Positions 25,578-35,141 of a stretch of 64,000 nucleotides of DNA are shown here, in pieces. The stretch is taken from positions 186,729 to 250,728 of the forward strand of contig NZ_FXAU01000007.1 in assembly GCF_900177625.1 (NCBI RefSeq). The letters are read 5' to 3'. The stretch comes from Sphingobacterium psychroaquaticum. Lineage in GTDB: Bacteria > Bacteroidota > Bacteroidia > Sphingobacteriales > Sphingobacteriaceae. The notes below the pieces were generated by a model. The model worked only from the letters and a program-made list of their open reading frames with translations. It was not told where the DNA came from and did not search any database. The first letter of the stretch is position 1. Each line of letters begins with the position of its first letter. Made by a program: the position numbers and the translations under genes.

Positions 25578-26294
25578 ATGAAAAGAATAAAAAACAACAA
25601 CATCAGTTACCTTTTGACCTTTGTGTTGACCATCTTTTTTGGCGCACAAGAGGTTCTTGCGCAACAGGATGTTATTCGTACCGGTTACCCGCAAGCGATT
25701 GGAATCCATGGTGGGACATCAGGTATTGGAGCGCACTTTTACCAACCATTTAGTGCAAAATTTGGAGCACGTTTGGGCGTTAGTTTTATGCCTTTTAATA
25801 CAGATATTAAAGGGACATATTCCGGTCGAAAAACGCATAGTGATATAAAGGCACAAGCGCATAATGCATCTCTTATTTTAGGATATACGCCATTTGCAGG
25901 CAAAGGCGGTTTCTTTAATTCTTTTGGCTTGCAGCTTGGTGGAGCTTATTTCTTTAAGCTAGATGGTGAATTTGATACACGCCTGAGTGATCCATATAAA
26001 TATGGTGATATCCTCGTTGATCCTGTGCAGGTTGGTATTATACACACGGATGTAAAATGGAAAAAAACAATAAATCCGTATGCAGGAATTGGTTGGAGTA
26101 ACATACGTTTGGATGACAGGTTCTCTGCAAGTCTAGACCTAGGCTGCTATTATTTGTCTAAACCAAAGGTTACCATTGAGGCCTCTGGATTGCTAGAAGA
26201 GAATGTTATGAATGCTCCACAGGTTGAGCATAACATTCGTAATTACCGCTATTTACCGCGCGTAGAATTTGGTGTTAGTTATAGGTTGAAATAG
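25578..26294 (+). CDS. Outer-membrane beta-barrel protein of unknown function
   Basis: A 238-residue exported protein: signal peptide to about residue 28 (cleavage near VLAQQ), then alternating strands typical of small porin-like barrels (IGIHGGTSGIGAHFYQPF, ARLGVSFMPF, ASLILGYTPF, NPYAGIGWSN), ending in EFGVSYRLK with a basic end rather than aromatic. I do not recognise a named family. It lies between the initiating transferase and a lipoprotein gene that starts 5 nt after its stop, so the two may work together at the outer membrane, for example in export or surface anchoring of the polymer. Confidence 0.7.
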   Translation: MKRIKNNNISYLLTFVLTIFFGAQEVLAQQDVIRTGYPQAIGIHGGTSGIGAHFYQPFSAKFGARLGVSFMPFNTDIKGTYSGRKTHSDIKAQAHNASLILGYTPFAGKGGFFNSFGLQLGGAYFFKLDGEFDTRLSDPYKYGDILVDPVQVGIIHTDVKWKKTINPYAGIGWSNIRLDDRFSASLDLGCYYLSKPKVTIEASGLLEENVMNAPQVEHNIRNYRYLPRVEFGVSYRLK

Positions 26295-26299
26295 TTAAT

Positions 26300-27922
26300 A
26301 TGAATATTATGAAAATGAAGAGAATAGTCCACTATATATTAGCCTTGACGTTGCTAAGCGGTATTGTTTCTTGTGATAACCCGTTAAAAGATTTTAATTT
26401 GCTTATCAGCACGGAGGTGATTAAGCATTCCACTACGTTGGAAGTATTAGATACAAACGGACAACCCGTAAATGCAACAATAAAGCTCCTTGGAGGCGAT
26501 ACCCAAGATATATATAATATCAGTGGTTACAAAGATTTTAAATTAGTAAGTAACCTCGTGAATTTTGGTGTTGATCCAAAACGAGAACCTACAGCCGTGG
26601 AACCTATCCGCTTTCAAGTGGAAATTGCCGCGACCGGTTATATTACACAGGTTGTGGATGTCACTATTTCGGATGCTAATAATGGAATTATGCACATCCG
26701 TTTGGCGAAACCAGTTACTGTACCTGATGGAGCTGTTGTGGTAAACAAAACTTTTGGTATTGATGCTAGCGGAGCCTTGCCTACTGAATCGAAGATTGAA
26801 GTTGCTGGTGAAGAAGGGGTGAATATCGATATTACTATTCCTCAGGGAACACAGTTTATTGGCGCGGATGGTAAGGTTATTGTCGGTAAGGCTTTGACCG
26901 TAAGTGCGACTGGTTTTGATCCACAAGATCCAGATGCATTGGCACTTTTCCCTGGTGGAAGATACCAAGCGGATGGGGTGACCTTAGCGAACGGTAGTTC
27001 GGCTAGTGGAACGTTTAACCCAGCTGCCACGACGACCATAAATATGGTAATCGACGGTGTTCCTGTGCGTCAATTCAGTAAGCCTATAGCTATTGAGATG
27101 GAGATCAGTGAAGGTTTTACATTAGGTAATGGCGCTCCATTGACAGCTGGTACAATATTGTCGACTTTTTCAAATAGTGCGTATGATCCTACATGGACGC
27201 ATGAACAAGATACACCCATAAAAAGTTCAGGAAGCGGTTACTCAGTGGCTTTTCAAGTGAGCCACTTAACCACCTTCCTTGCTGGAGAATTCAGGGAATC
27301 ATGTGCACCTGTTAGTATAATTAATTTCTCTGCTGATTGGATCGAACAAGGATTCACTTATCCTGTAAATGTGGAGGCTGTTCAGAATGGGTTGGTTATC
27401 GCTTCTCGTACGTATTCTATTAGTAGTGATACCAAATCAATTGGAATGGATTATTTACCAGCGTCTGGTGTACAGATCGTGGTCCGTAGCACGGTTAATA
27501 ATAGTATTATCGCACAGACTGCTTTAGCGGCATGTGGAAGTGCGACGAATATCACGATTCCAAATCCAAATCCAGTCGTGGAGCCGAAAGTTACCTTACA
27601 GCTATATGTGCGTTGTCCTGATAAAACGGATCCTATTACGTTACTGCCGACCTTCCAACTTTATTATAGAGTGGCTGGCACCGGTGCATTCCAATATCTT
27701 GGTGCGGTACACAATGGTTTCATTAGTACCTCATTATTGAAATCTGATGGTACGAAGTATGACTTTAGAGCTGTTTGGAAGGAACGTACCAAAACGGTGA
27801 ATGCCAAAAGTGTACAGGCTGATAATAGCGGAACTGTGGGTATTAAACCTGGAGATATCCTGGGAGAAAAGGCGGGAGCTACAAATCTCGGTATCTTGAT
27901 AGAAGAGTGTAACAAGCTTTAA
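26300..27922 (+). CDS. Large surface or periplasmic lipoprotein, unknown function
   Basis: A 540-residue protein with a lipobox LSGIVSC (Cys about residue 25), so probably a lipoprotein. The next part has beta-sandwich character (TTLEVLDTNGQPVNATIKLLGG, then FQVEIAATGYITQVVDVTI), like carboxypeptidase-regulatory-type or Ig-like folds. A middle stretch (about 150-330) and two C-terminal beta domains (about 335-420 and 430-515) follow, joined by a Pro/Asn linker (IPNPNPVVEPK). I recognise no family. The preceding barrel gene ends 5 nt before its start. The next gene is 194 nt downstream, after a GC-rich hairpin. Confidence 0.65.
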   Translation: MNIMKMKRIVHYILALTLLSGIVSCDNPLKDFNLLISTEVIKHSTTLEVLDTNGQPVNATIKLLGGDTQDIYNISGYKDFKLVSNLVNFGVDPKREPTAVEPIRFQVEIAATGYITQVVDVTISDANNGIMHIRLAKPVTVPDGAVVVNKTFGIDASGALPTESKIEVAGEEGVNIDITIPQGTQFIGADGKVIVGKALTVSATGFDPQDPDALALFPGGRYQADGVTLANGSSASGTFNPAATTTINMVIDGVPVRQFSKPIAIEMEISEGFTLGNGAPLTAGTILSTFSNSAYDPTWTHEQDTPIKSSGSGYSVAFQVSHLTTFLAGEFRESCAPVSIINFSADWIEQGFTYPVNVEAVQNGLVIASRTYSISSDTKSIGMDYLPASGVQIVVRSTVNNSIIAQTALAACGSATNITIPNPNPVVEPKVTLQLYVRCPDKTDPITLLPTFQLYYRVAGTGAFQYLGAVHNGFISTSLLKSDGTKYDFRAVWKERTKTVNAKSVQADNSGTVGIKPGDILGEKAGATNLGILIEECNKL

Positions 27923-27969
27923 GTTTAATAAAGAAAATCAAGTTTATACTTGTAATTGTAGGGGATGTG

Positions 27970-27990
27970 CCGACCGGTGGGTCCGGTCGG
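27970..27990. other. GC-rich perfect hairpin after the lipoprotein gene
   Basis: CCGACCGG pairs with CCGGTCGG around a TGGGT loop. There is no T-tract, so it is not a normal intrinsic terminator; an mRNA end-protecting or partial-termination role is possible. Confidence 0.45.
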
Positions 27991-28116
27991 TGATCTCTCT
28001 ACGAAAAGTAACTACACGAACATGTAACCCATTTTAAAAGATCTCTCTATAAAACAAATGCTTAATTACCTTGGGGGAGGACATTTGGTTTAGTTTTAAC
28101 ATAGAATAGAGAACAG

Positions 28117-28872
28117 ATGTTTAGTTTTTTTGCGCGTAAAAAAAAGAGTACAGATTTAGGCTGGTTAAAGGTTGACATGCACTCCCATATTCTGCCAGGT
28201 ATTGATGATGGATGTGTTTCGATAGATCAGAGTATACAGATCTTAGATCGATTGCAGGAATTGGGGTTATCTTCATTTTATTTTACCCCCCATGTGTTCG
28301 CAGAAATGTATCCAAATAACAAAGAGACAGTTTCAAATGCGTATAGAGCACTTTTACAGCATATTCCTTCTGGAATTGATAGCGCTTATGCTGCGGAGTA
28401 TATGGTAGATTCCGTCTTTGAAAAGGACTTAATTGAGAATGATTCGGAGTTACTGCTGTTGCCCAATGAGCATATATTGATTGAGATGTCATATATGCAG
28501 GAAAGCTTATCGATTGAGGATGTTTTATTCAATCTGAAAGTTCAAGGATACAAACCTATTTTGGCACATCCTGAGCGGTATGTTTATTACCATGGCGATA
28601 GATCAAGACTCAAACGATTTAAAGAAATTGGTGTACTCTTTCAGGTTAACATCTTATCTCTGATAGGATATTATGGGAAACGAGAAAAGCACGCCGCCAA
28701 ATGGTTAGCGGATCAAGGGTGGATAGATCTTTTGGGAACGGATGTGCACCATGAACGGCATGTAAATGCTATTGAGGTAGGTCTAGGTCATGAAGATCTT
28801 AGGAAAGTACTGGATAAGTGTGATATTAAAAATGAGGTGCTTTTCGCACAGCATAAAGTTTTGAACGTATAA
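28117..28872 (+). CDS. CpsB/YwqE-type tyrosine-protein phosphatase (PHP family)
   Basis: A 251-residue metal-dependent phosphatase of the PHP superfamily. The metal site is seen as DMHSHILPGIDDG (from about residue 20), with further His and Asp residues in FTPHVF, ILAHPERY and LGTDVHHE. In polysaccharide systems it removes phosphate from the tyrosine tail of the Wzc-type kinase. It sits directly before the export protein and the kinase, and that kinase has a tyrosine-rich tail. Confidence 0.92.
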   Translation: MFSFFARKKKSTDLGWLKVDMHSHILPGIDDGCVSIDQSIQILDRLQELGLSSFYFTPHVFAEMYPNNKETVSNAYRALLQHIPSGIDSAYAAEYMVDSVFEKDLIENDSELLLLPNEHILIEMSYMQESLSIEDVLFNLKVQGYKPILAHPERYVYYHGDRSRLKRFKEIGVLFQVNILSLIGYYGKREKHAAKWLADQGWIDLLGTDVHHERHVNAIEVGLGHEDLRKVLDKCDIKNEVLFAQHKVLNV

Positions 28873-28943
28873 AATTTCAGCAAATGACATAGAACAAACC
28901 TACAGCACGGAACACAATTACAATGAACAAGTATAATATTATA

Positions 28944-29744
28944 ATGAAAAAAAAATTAATACAGGTAAGAACACTTGTTGTCTATGTTCTGCCTCTTATT
29001 CTTCTATTAGGGAGCTGCTCCGTTAAGAAGATCGTCTATTTCAATGATCTACCGATCGATTCGGCTCGTGTCGTAAAAGAAGCTGCTCGTTTTAATGAAC
29101 CTATTATTCAGCCGGATGATATCCTGAGTATCATGATCCAAACGATTGATCCTGTAAGCTCAGCCGTGGCTAATCAAGCGATGGCAACACAGGCTGTCGG
29201 GGCAAGCTCTGCGACAAATACGGGAACCCAGGTTATTTCTGGTTTTTTGGTTGATAAAGAAGGTTATGTTCAGATGGCCTTGTTAGGAAAGGTCTTAGTG
29301 AAAGATCTTACAACTTATCAAGCTCGCGAACGGATTACCCAGATGGCGCAAAAATTTTACAAGGATCCTACGGTGCAAGTTCGTTTTGCAAATTATAAAA
29401 TTACTGTTCTTGGCGAAGTTGCGCGACCAGCGACATATACGGTGCCCAATGAAAAGGTGACCATTCTCGATGCGTTGGGTTTAGCTGGAGACCTTACAAT
29501 TTATGGTAAGCGAGAAAATGTACTTTTGGTGAGGGAGCATAATAATCAAAAAGAATTAGTTCGTCTAAACCTAAATTCCAGCGATTTATTCCAATCACCT
29601 TACTACTACCTTAAGCAAAATGACGTGGTGTATGTTGAGCCAGGAAAAGCTAAAGCGGCGGCTAATAATTCATCGCGGACGCAAACTTTTGCTCTCATAG
29701 GATCTTTAGTTTCCTTGTTGGTTGTAGCCTTTACTAGGCTTTAG
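28944..29744 (+). CDS. Wza-type polysaccharide export lipoprotein
   Basis: The ATG at 28944 gives a 266-residue protein with a lipobox LLLGSC (Cys about residue 26); an earlier ATG at 28923 only adds seven residues. A Poly_export domain follows (IIQPDDILSIMI) and then an SLBB-type domain (ITVLGEVARPATYTVPNEKVTILDALGLAG). It ends in a hydrophobic helix (ALIGSLVSLLVVAF), a feature of Bacteroidota members. It forms the outer-membrane channel with the Wzc kinase in the inner membrane. Confidence 0.92.
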   Translation: MKKKLIQVRTLVVYVLPLILLLGSCSVKKIVYFNDLPIDSARVVKEAARFNEPIIQPDDILSIMIQTIDPVSSAVANQAMATQAVGASSATNTGTQVISGFLVDKEGYVQMALLGKVLVKDLTTYQARERITQMAQKFYKDPTVQVRFANYKITVLGEVARPATYTVPNEKVTILDALGLAGDLTIYGKRENVLLVREHNNQKELVRLNLNSSDLFQSPYYYLKQNDVVYVEPGKAKAAANNSSRTQTFALIGSLVSLLVVAFTRL

Positions 29745-29775
29745 AAGATATTTACATGAGATCTTTTCCCTACAA

Positions 29776-29783
29776 TATGTTTG
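29776..29783 (+). promoter_or_regulatory. Possible internal promoter before wzc
   Basis: TATGTTTG, an exact TAnnTTTG, 52 nt before the wzc ATG at 29836. A small palindrome, ACAAC-ataatt-GTTGT, follows in the leader at 29803-29818. The -33 TTG is missing. Confidence 0.35.
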
Positions 29784-29835
29784 TTTATAGGTTCAATATA
29801 AGACAACATAATTGTTGTTTAGTCAATTAATAGTT

Positions 29836-32229
29836 ATGAGTAATAGAAATTCAGATTGGGATGATGACATGGAGTTAACATCAAGAAAAAGCGATAATAA
29901 GGATTTAGTTCGTTTTTTCGGAAGGTTAATTAGTAATTGGTATTGGTTTGTCCTTTGCGGATTACTTGGCCTGCTCTGTTCCTTCATCTATTTAAGATAC
30001 ACCATACCCACATATAAAGTAACAGCTAAGATTTTAGTTTCAGATGATAAGAAGGGCGGGGGAATGTTGTCGGCATCAGCTTTAGGAGATTTATCGGGTC
30101 TTATGGGAGCAAAAAACTCCGTAGACAACGAGGTAGAAGTGCTAAGAACGGCTGATTTGATGCGAGAGATGGTGATCGCAGAAGAGGAATATGTAGTATA
30201 TTTTAAATCGGGTACTGTTCATAGTATTCCAACGACGAGTATTCCTTTTAAAGTTAATCTTCTCTCTGACGTAGATAGTATTTCTTTAACTAAATCCTAC
30301 ACCCTAAAAGCAATGCCCAACAGCGTTATGGAGGTGTCAGATCGAGATACTACCTTTCAGGTAAAACTTGGTGCTCCATTTGTTATTGATGGGGTTGGGG
30401 TTTTAAAGTTAGAACGATCCGCTCTTGTTTCGAACAATAAATCAGATGAGTACGGCTTTTCGATCATGCCGATTCGTAAAGCAACTGACGGTTTAATTAA
30501 AGCTTTGACGGTAGAGGTTACGAATAAACTTGTTTCGACGATTGATCTAACATTAGATCATTCGCTACCCCGGCGAGGAGAGCAACTACTTGCCGTGTTT
30601 ATTCAGAAATATATGGGGCGTAATTTACATGATAAGAATGTTATTGCAGATTCTACATTAGCCTTTATAAATACGCGACTATCAAAAATAACAGAAGAAC
30701 TAGCAGGTGTTGAAGATCGAATATCCGGATATAAGCAGTCTACTAAGTTGGCGGATATTACTGAGCAGAGTAAAATATTGTTACAGGAATCTGCGGGTTA
30801 CAATAAAAGTTTAGCTGAAGTTGAAGCACAACTAGCGATGCTTGATGCCTTATCTTCTTATTTACAAAGTTCTGCAAATCCTCGAGTGGTTCCTTCCTCT
30901 GTTCTTCCCCAAGATGTGGCGTTTAATGCGCTAGTCACGAAATATAACGAGTTGGTGTTACATCGCGAGAGACTTTTGCTAGCAAATACTGAAGATAATC
31001 CATTGGTGCAAAATGTAACAAGCCAAATTGCGGGTTTACGCCAAGATATGATCAACAATGTTGGTAGCACCCGAAGGAACTTAGATTTAACGAGGCAAAA
31101 AAATGTTCAAATGTCAGGAGCATTAACTTCCCAAATTCAACAAGTTCCAACAATTGAACGAGGGTATATTGATCTCGCCCGACTACAGCAAATAAAGCAG
31201 GCTCAATATATATTTCTACAGGAAAAGTGGGAAGAGACCGCAATTAGTCGGACGGCTAATGTGTCCAATGCAAAAGTTATAGATTCACCGAAGGCTGGAG
31301 ATAAACCTGTCTCTCCGAAGAGGAAAGTTGTTTATTTTATTGGTTTGCTGCTAGGACTAATAGTTCCTTTATGCTTTATTTATGTGAGGGATCTTTTCAA
31401 TCTTCGCGTTAGAGGAAAGGATGATTTGGATCGCTTAAGTCATTTACCAGTTCTCGGTATGGTGGCTCACTCTGACGAAAATAAATATGTTGTAGTAAGT
31501 AAAACATCGAGGTCACCCATAGCAGAACAGTTTCGAGCACTGCGAACAAACCTTGAGTTTGTTTTGCATGGAGGTAAAACAATTTTGTTTACTTCATCCA
31601 TGTCTGGTGAGGGGAAGTCTTATGTAGCCTTGAATCTAGCAGTTTCATTAGCCTTGCTGGACAAGAAGGTTTTACTGATGGAATTAGATTTACGAAAACC
31701 TAGTATTACAAGTAAGTTAGGACTTCCTGCTGGTAAGGGCTTTTCACATTATATCATCCGAGAAGATATGCGCATTGAAGAAATTGTGATGCCTTCCGGT
31801 GTTCATGAAAATGTGAGTTTAATTCAAGCGGGTGTAATCCCTCCGAACCCAGCAGAGCTTTTAATTGCTCCGCGTGCTGAACAATTAATGAAGGAGTTAG
31901 CGCAGCGATATGATTATATCTTAATGGATGCACCTCCAGTTGGAATGGTTACCGATGCTCAACTTTTGGCACGGTATGCTGATACTTGTTTGTACCTCGT
32001 ACGTCAGGATTTTACCTATAAAGAACAGTTGCGAATTCCTTCTGATCTACAGATGAAAAATAAGATTTCAAATGTACAGCTTATCATAAACGATGTGAAA
32101 GTAAATCGTGGGTATTATGGCGGTTATGGTTATGGCTACGGGTACGGTTATGGCTATGGGGATTATGGACAAGAAAACAATAAAGGGCGTTTTTCCATCT
32201 TGACAAAGCTGCGTCGGAAGAAAAGTTGA
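29836..32229 (+). CDS. wzc: Wzc-type chain-length regulator and tyrosine autokinase
   Basis: A 797-residue protein (ATG at 29836; an upstream TTG reading is less likely). It has an N-terminal Wzz domain between two membrane helices, a long coiled-coil periplasmic part (about 260-440), and a C-terminal BY-kinase domain: Walker A TSSMSGEGKS at 586-595, Walker A' LLMELDLRKPS, Walker B YILMDAPPVG. The tail at about 756-777 holds a run of GY repeats (over ten tyrosines) that serve as autophosphorylation sites. The preceding CpsB phosphatase is its likely partner. Confidence 0.94.
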   Translation: MSNRNSDWDDDMELTSRKSDNKDLVRFFGRLISNWYWFVLCGLLGLLCSFIYLRYTIPTYKVTAKILVSDDKKGGGMLSASALGDLSGLMGAKNSVDNEVEVLRTADLMREMVIAEEEYVVYFKSGTVHSIPTTSIPFKVNLLSDVDSISLTKSYTLKAMPNSVMEVSDRDTTFQVKLGAPFVIDGVGVLKLERSALVSNNKSDEYGFSIMPIRKATDGLIKALTVEVTNKLVSTIDLTLDHSLPRRGEQLLAVFIQKYMGRNLHDKNVIADSTLAFINTRLSKITEELAGVEDRISGYKQSTKLADITEQSKILLQESAGYNKSLAEVEAQLAMLDALSSYLQSSANPRVVPSSVLPQDVAFNALVTKYNELVLHRERLLLANTEDNPLVQNVTSQIAGLRQDMINNVGSTRRNLDLTRQKNVQMSGALTSQIQQVPTIERGYIDLARLQQIKQAQYIFLQEKWEETAISRTANVSNAKVIDSPKAGDKPVSPKRKVVYFIGLLLGLIVPLCFIYVRDLFNLRVRGKDDLDRLSHLPVLGMVAHSDENKYVVVSKTSRSPIAEQFRALRTNLEFVLHGGKTILFTSSMSGEGKSYVALNLAVSLALLDKKVLLMELDLRKPSITSKLGLPAGKGFSHYIIREDMRIEEIVMPSGVHENVSLIQAGVIPPNPAELLIAPRAEQLMKELAQRYDYILMDAPPVGMVTDAQLLARYADTCLYLVRQDFTYKEQLRIPSDLQMKNKISNVQLIINDVKVNRGYYGGYGYGYGYGYGYGDYGQENNKGRFSILTKLRRKKS

Positions 32230-32234
32230 TAGTT

Positions 32235-33779
32235 ATGAGCGAGCAAAGAAATGACGGAAGTGCCAAAATTGTTAAAAACACATTGATTTTGTCCTCTCGT
32301 ATTTTTGTCACATTGGGAATCTCACTGTATACTTCTCGTATCATGCTAGAGGTTTTAGGTGTAGTCGATTTTGGCATTTTTAATATTGTAGGTGGTATCG
32401 TAGTATTGTTTACTTTTCTAAATGCTGCTATGTCTGCAACGACACAGCGATTCTTCTCATTTAACATTGGTCGAAGAGACGAAAATCAGGTAAATCAAGT
32501 CTTTTCTTGTTCAATATTGATCCATATTGGAATTGCACTTATTGTATTTCTTTTAGCTGAAACCGTTGGTCTGTGGTTTGTAAACAATAAATTGAATCTA
32601 CCATCAAATAGGATAGACACAATTAATTGGGTTTATCAGTTTTCTATTATTTCCTGCATGTTGACAGTCTTTCAGGTGCCTTTTACTGCATTAATAATTG
32701 CGTATGAGCGAATGAATATTTTTGCAATTTTAAGTGTGTTTGAGGCTCTACTACGACTTCTGTTTATTCTAATTATTAGTAAAGTAGAAGGAGATAAGTT
32801 AAAAATGCATGCATTGTCAATCTGTCTAATCACGGTACTAATTACCGCGATTTATTGGGGGTACACGCGACTGAAAATACGAGATGTGAGGTTAAAATTT
32901 CCTATCGAAAAACTTCAATTTAGAAAATTGGTGTCATATTCTGGGTGGAGCTTGTTTGGAAACCTAGCTTCAACAGCAAAGGGGCAAGGTATTAACGTTC
33001 TTCTCAATCTCGTTTTCGGTGTTACCGTAAATGCGTCTTACGCTATTATGATGCAGGTGCAGAATGCCATAAATTCATTTGTTAATAATTTTCAATTGGC
33101 GTTGAACCCGCAGATTGTGAAAAGCTTTGCTGTAAAAGATTTAAGTAGAACCTCTCAGCTCGTGTTTATTGGAATTAAAATTTCATTCTCGGTAATGCTC
33201 TGTTTGGTTGCTCCTATTTTACTTTATCTCGACGATATTCTAATTATTTGGTTAAAAACACCGCCTCATTATGCAGCCTTGTTTATTCGACTTTGTTTAA
33301 TTAATATGCTTCTAGACTCCCTTTCTGGGCCATTAATGATTGGTATCCAGGCTTCTGATAAGATTAAAACTTACCAGATATGTGTGGGGTTGTTGATGCT
33401 TTTGAATTTACCTGTTTCGTATATTTTACTCAAACTATTTGAACTCCCTGAGATTACATTTTATGTAAGTATTTGCATTTCTTTTATTGCTCTCTTCTTA
33501 AGAGTGTATTTTTTTAAGAGAAATACGGGTATAAAAGTCGAAAGATTCTTTTTTGATATTTTACCACGATTGACCGCTGGCGTACTTGCAACGATTTGTT
33601 TTGTTAAAGTTCTGGGGAACTTTCTTCTTTCTTTTGAGAATATTTATATATGGGGGATCAATGTCGTGCTGTTAGATATTGCTATTGTTTTCATAATAAT
33701 ATTGGTTGTTCTAAATCCCTTGGAGCGCAAAACTGTATTTCAGTTTTTTAGATCAAAACTTCAATTTTCTATAAAATGA
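32235..33779 (+). CDS. Polysaccharide flippase (Wzx-like, MATE/MVF superfamily)
   Basis: A 514-residue integral membrane protein with about 12-14 helices. The ATG at 32235 lies 5 nt after the wzc stop; an in-frame TTG upstream overlaps that stop. Typical traits of Bacteroidota Wzx-like proteins are seen: RIFVTLGISLYTSRIMLEVLG near the N-terminus, then VDFGIFNIVGG, and FNAAMSATTQRFFSFNIG-like blocks. It would move lipid-linked repeat units across the inner membrane. It overlaps the next gene by 4 nt (ATGA). Confidence 0.88.
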   Translation: MSEQRNDGSAKIVKNTLILSSRIFVTLGISLYTSRIMLEVLGVVDFGIFNIVGGIVVLFTFLNAAMSATTQRFFSFNIGRRDENQVNQVFSCSILIHIGIALIVFLLAETVGLWFVNNKLNLPSNRIDTINWVYQFSIISCMLTVFQVPFTALIIAYERMNIFAILSVFEALLRLLFILIISKVEGDKLKMHALSICLITVLITAIYWGYTRLKIRDVRLKFPIEKLQFRKLVSYSGWSLFGNLASTAKGQGINVLLNLVFGVTVNASYAIMMQVQNAINSFVNNFQLALNPQIVKSFAVKDLSRTSQLVFIGIKISFSVMLCLVAPILLYLDDILIIWLKTPPHYAALFIRLCLINMLLDSLSGPLMIGIQASDKIKTYQICVGLLMLLNLPVSYILLKLFELPEITFYVSICISFIALFLRVYFFKRNTGIKVERFFFDILPRLTAGVLATICFVKVLGNFLLSFENIYIWGINVVLLDIAIVFIIILVVLNPLERKTVFQFFRSKLQFSIK

Positions 33780-35095
33780 TTCCTTTAAACATTATAGTTG
33801 AGAATGAACTTTGTACCGGATGTGGTGTCTGTGTGTCTGAATGTCAAAGTGCTAAGGCGAAGATGTCTTGGAGTAATACGGGTTTTTTAACGCCAAGTTT
33901 TGAACAAGAACCTTCCGATAAGGATAAGGCAGCTATGCTACTTGTTTGTCCATTTAACTCTTCTCCTGCTGAAGAAATAGAAGACGAAGAGAGGATTGCA
34001 GATATATTTCTTAGCGAAGCCCCAAATTATGACGGTAAAGTTGGACGCTTCTATAGCTCTTTTGTCGGTTACGCCAAAAATTTTAGAAATACTTCCTCTT
34101 CTGGTGGACTCGCGACGTTTATATTTCAACAACTATTGGAGCAAAAAATAGTGGATCATCTTTTTGTTGTCCAAGAGGTAGCGGGGACGTATCAGTATCA
34201 GCTAATAAGCAATGAAGTTGATGTATCTAATTTTTCTAAAACTAGATACATTCCGGTAACTATGGCGGACTTATTTTTGAAAATAAATGATTTAGATGGC
34301 AAGGTAGCCGTGTCTGGTGTCGCTTGTTTTATTAAAGCAATACGATTAAAGCAACATTACAATCCAGATCTCCGAGAAAAAATTCCTTTCCTCGTTGGAA
34401 TAATTTGTGGAGGATTGAAAAGTCGATTCTTTACTGATTTTCTAGTTCAAAAAGCAGGAATCTATGGAGACTATAGTCGGCAGGATTATCGCATAAAGGA
34501 TTTATCCAGTACGGCACTTGATTATTCATTTGGAGCCTTTGATCAACAGGGAAAGCACCATACTATAAAAATGAAGACCGTGGGTGATATGTGGGGGACG
34601 GGTTTATTTAAATCACATGCTTGTGATCTATGTACAGATGTCTTGACTGAACTTGCAGATATTTCTTTAGGGGACGCATGGTTAGACGGGTACCGTGAGG
34701 ATGGGGCTGGAAACAGTGTGATTGTAACCCGCTCAGCTGTCGCCGAGGCTTTAATTAGAGAAGGTCTTCAAAAAGAACTCCTTCATCTTGACGAGGTTGA
34801 TCATACCTTAATTGTTAAATCACAACAGGCTAGTTATCGTCACCGACAAGATGGTATTGCTTTTCGAGCTAAGGTATTTAAACGTTTTGGAAAACGGCTG
34901 CCTAAGTTGCGATTAATGAAGTCAAAAAAGATTTCCTTGAGTTACGCCATGGTGCAATTGCAGCGACTTGTTGTTCGTAGAAATAGTTTGAAGTTTTGGG
35001 AAGATTCTCCAAGCATCATTCGTTTTGATAAGAAAATGAAACCTTCATTGTTTGTCTTAAAGGTATTAACAAAAATTCATCATAAACTAAAGTAG
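33776..35095 (+). CDS. Ferredoxin-F420 hydrogenase/dehydrogenase beta-type protein
   Basis: A 439-residue protein. The N-terminus has a 4Fe-4S motif, Cys13, Cys16, Cys19 and Cys23 (CTGCGVCVSEC), with a further CP near residue 60. The rest matches the F420 hydrogenase/dehydrogenase beta-subunit family, with SGVACFIKAIRL, VGIICGGLKSRFFTDFL, CDLCTD and ISLGDAWLDG. Such proteins regularly sit beside polysaccharide pyruvyl transferases, as here; the exact reaction is not established. The gene overlaps the flippase by 4 nt. Confidence 0.85.
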   Translation: MIPLNIIVENELCTGCGVCVSECQSAKAKMSWSNTGFLTPSFEQEPSDKDKAAMLLVCPFNSSPAEEIEDEERIADIFLSEAPNYDGKVGRFYSSFVGYAKNFRNTSSSGGLATFIFQQLLEQKIVDHLFVVQEVAGTYQYQLISNEVDVSNFSKTRYIPVTMADLFLKINDLDGKVAVSGVACFIKAIRLKQHYNPDLREKIPFLVGIICGGLKSRFFTDFLVQKAGIYGDYSRQDYRIKDLSSTALDYSFGAFDQQGKHHTIKMKTVGDMWGTGLFKSHACDLCTDVLTELADISLGDAWLDGYREDGAGNSVIVTRSAVAEALIREGLQKELLHLDEVDHTLIVKSQQASYRHRQDGIAFRAKVFKRFGKRLPKLRLMKSKKISLSYAMVQLQRLVVRRNSLKFWEDSPSIIRFDKKMKPSLFVLKVLTKIHHKLK

Positions 35096-35141
35096 AAACT
35101 GTTAGTCAGGATCATTGAAGAAGTAATAGCTGAAAAAAAAT

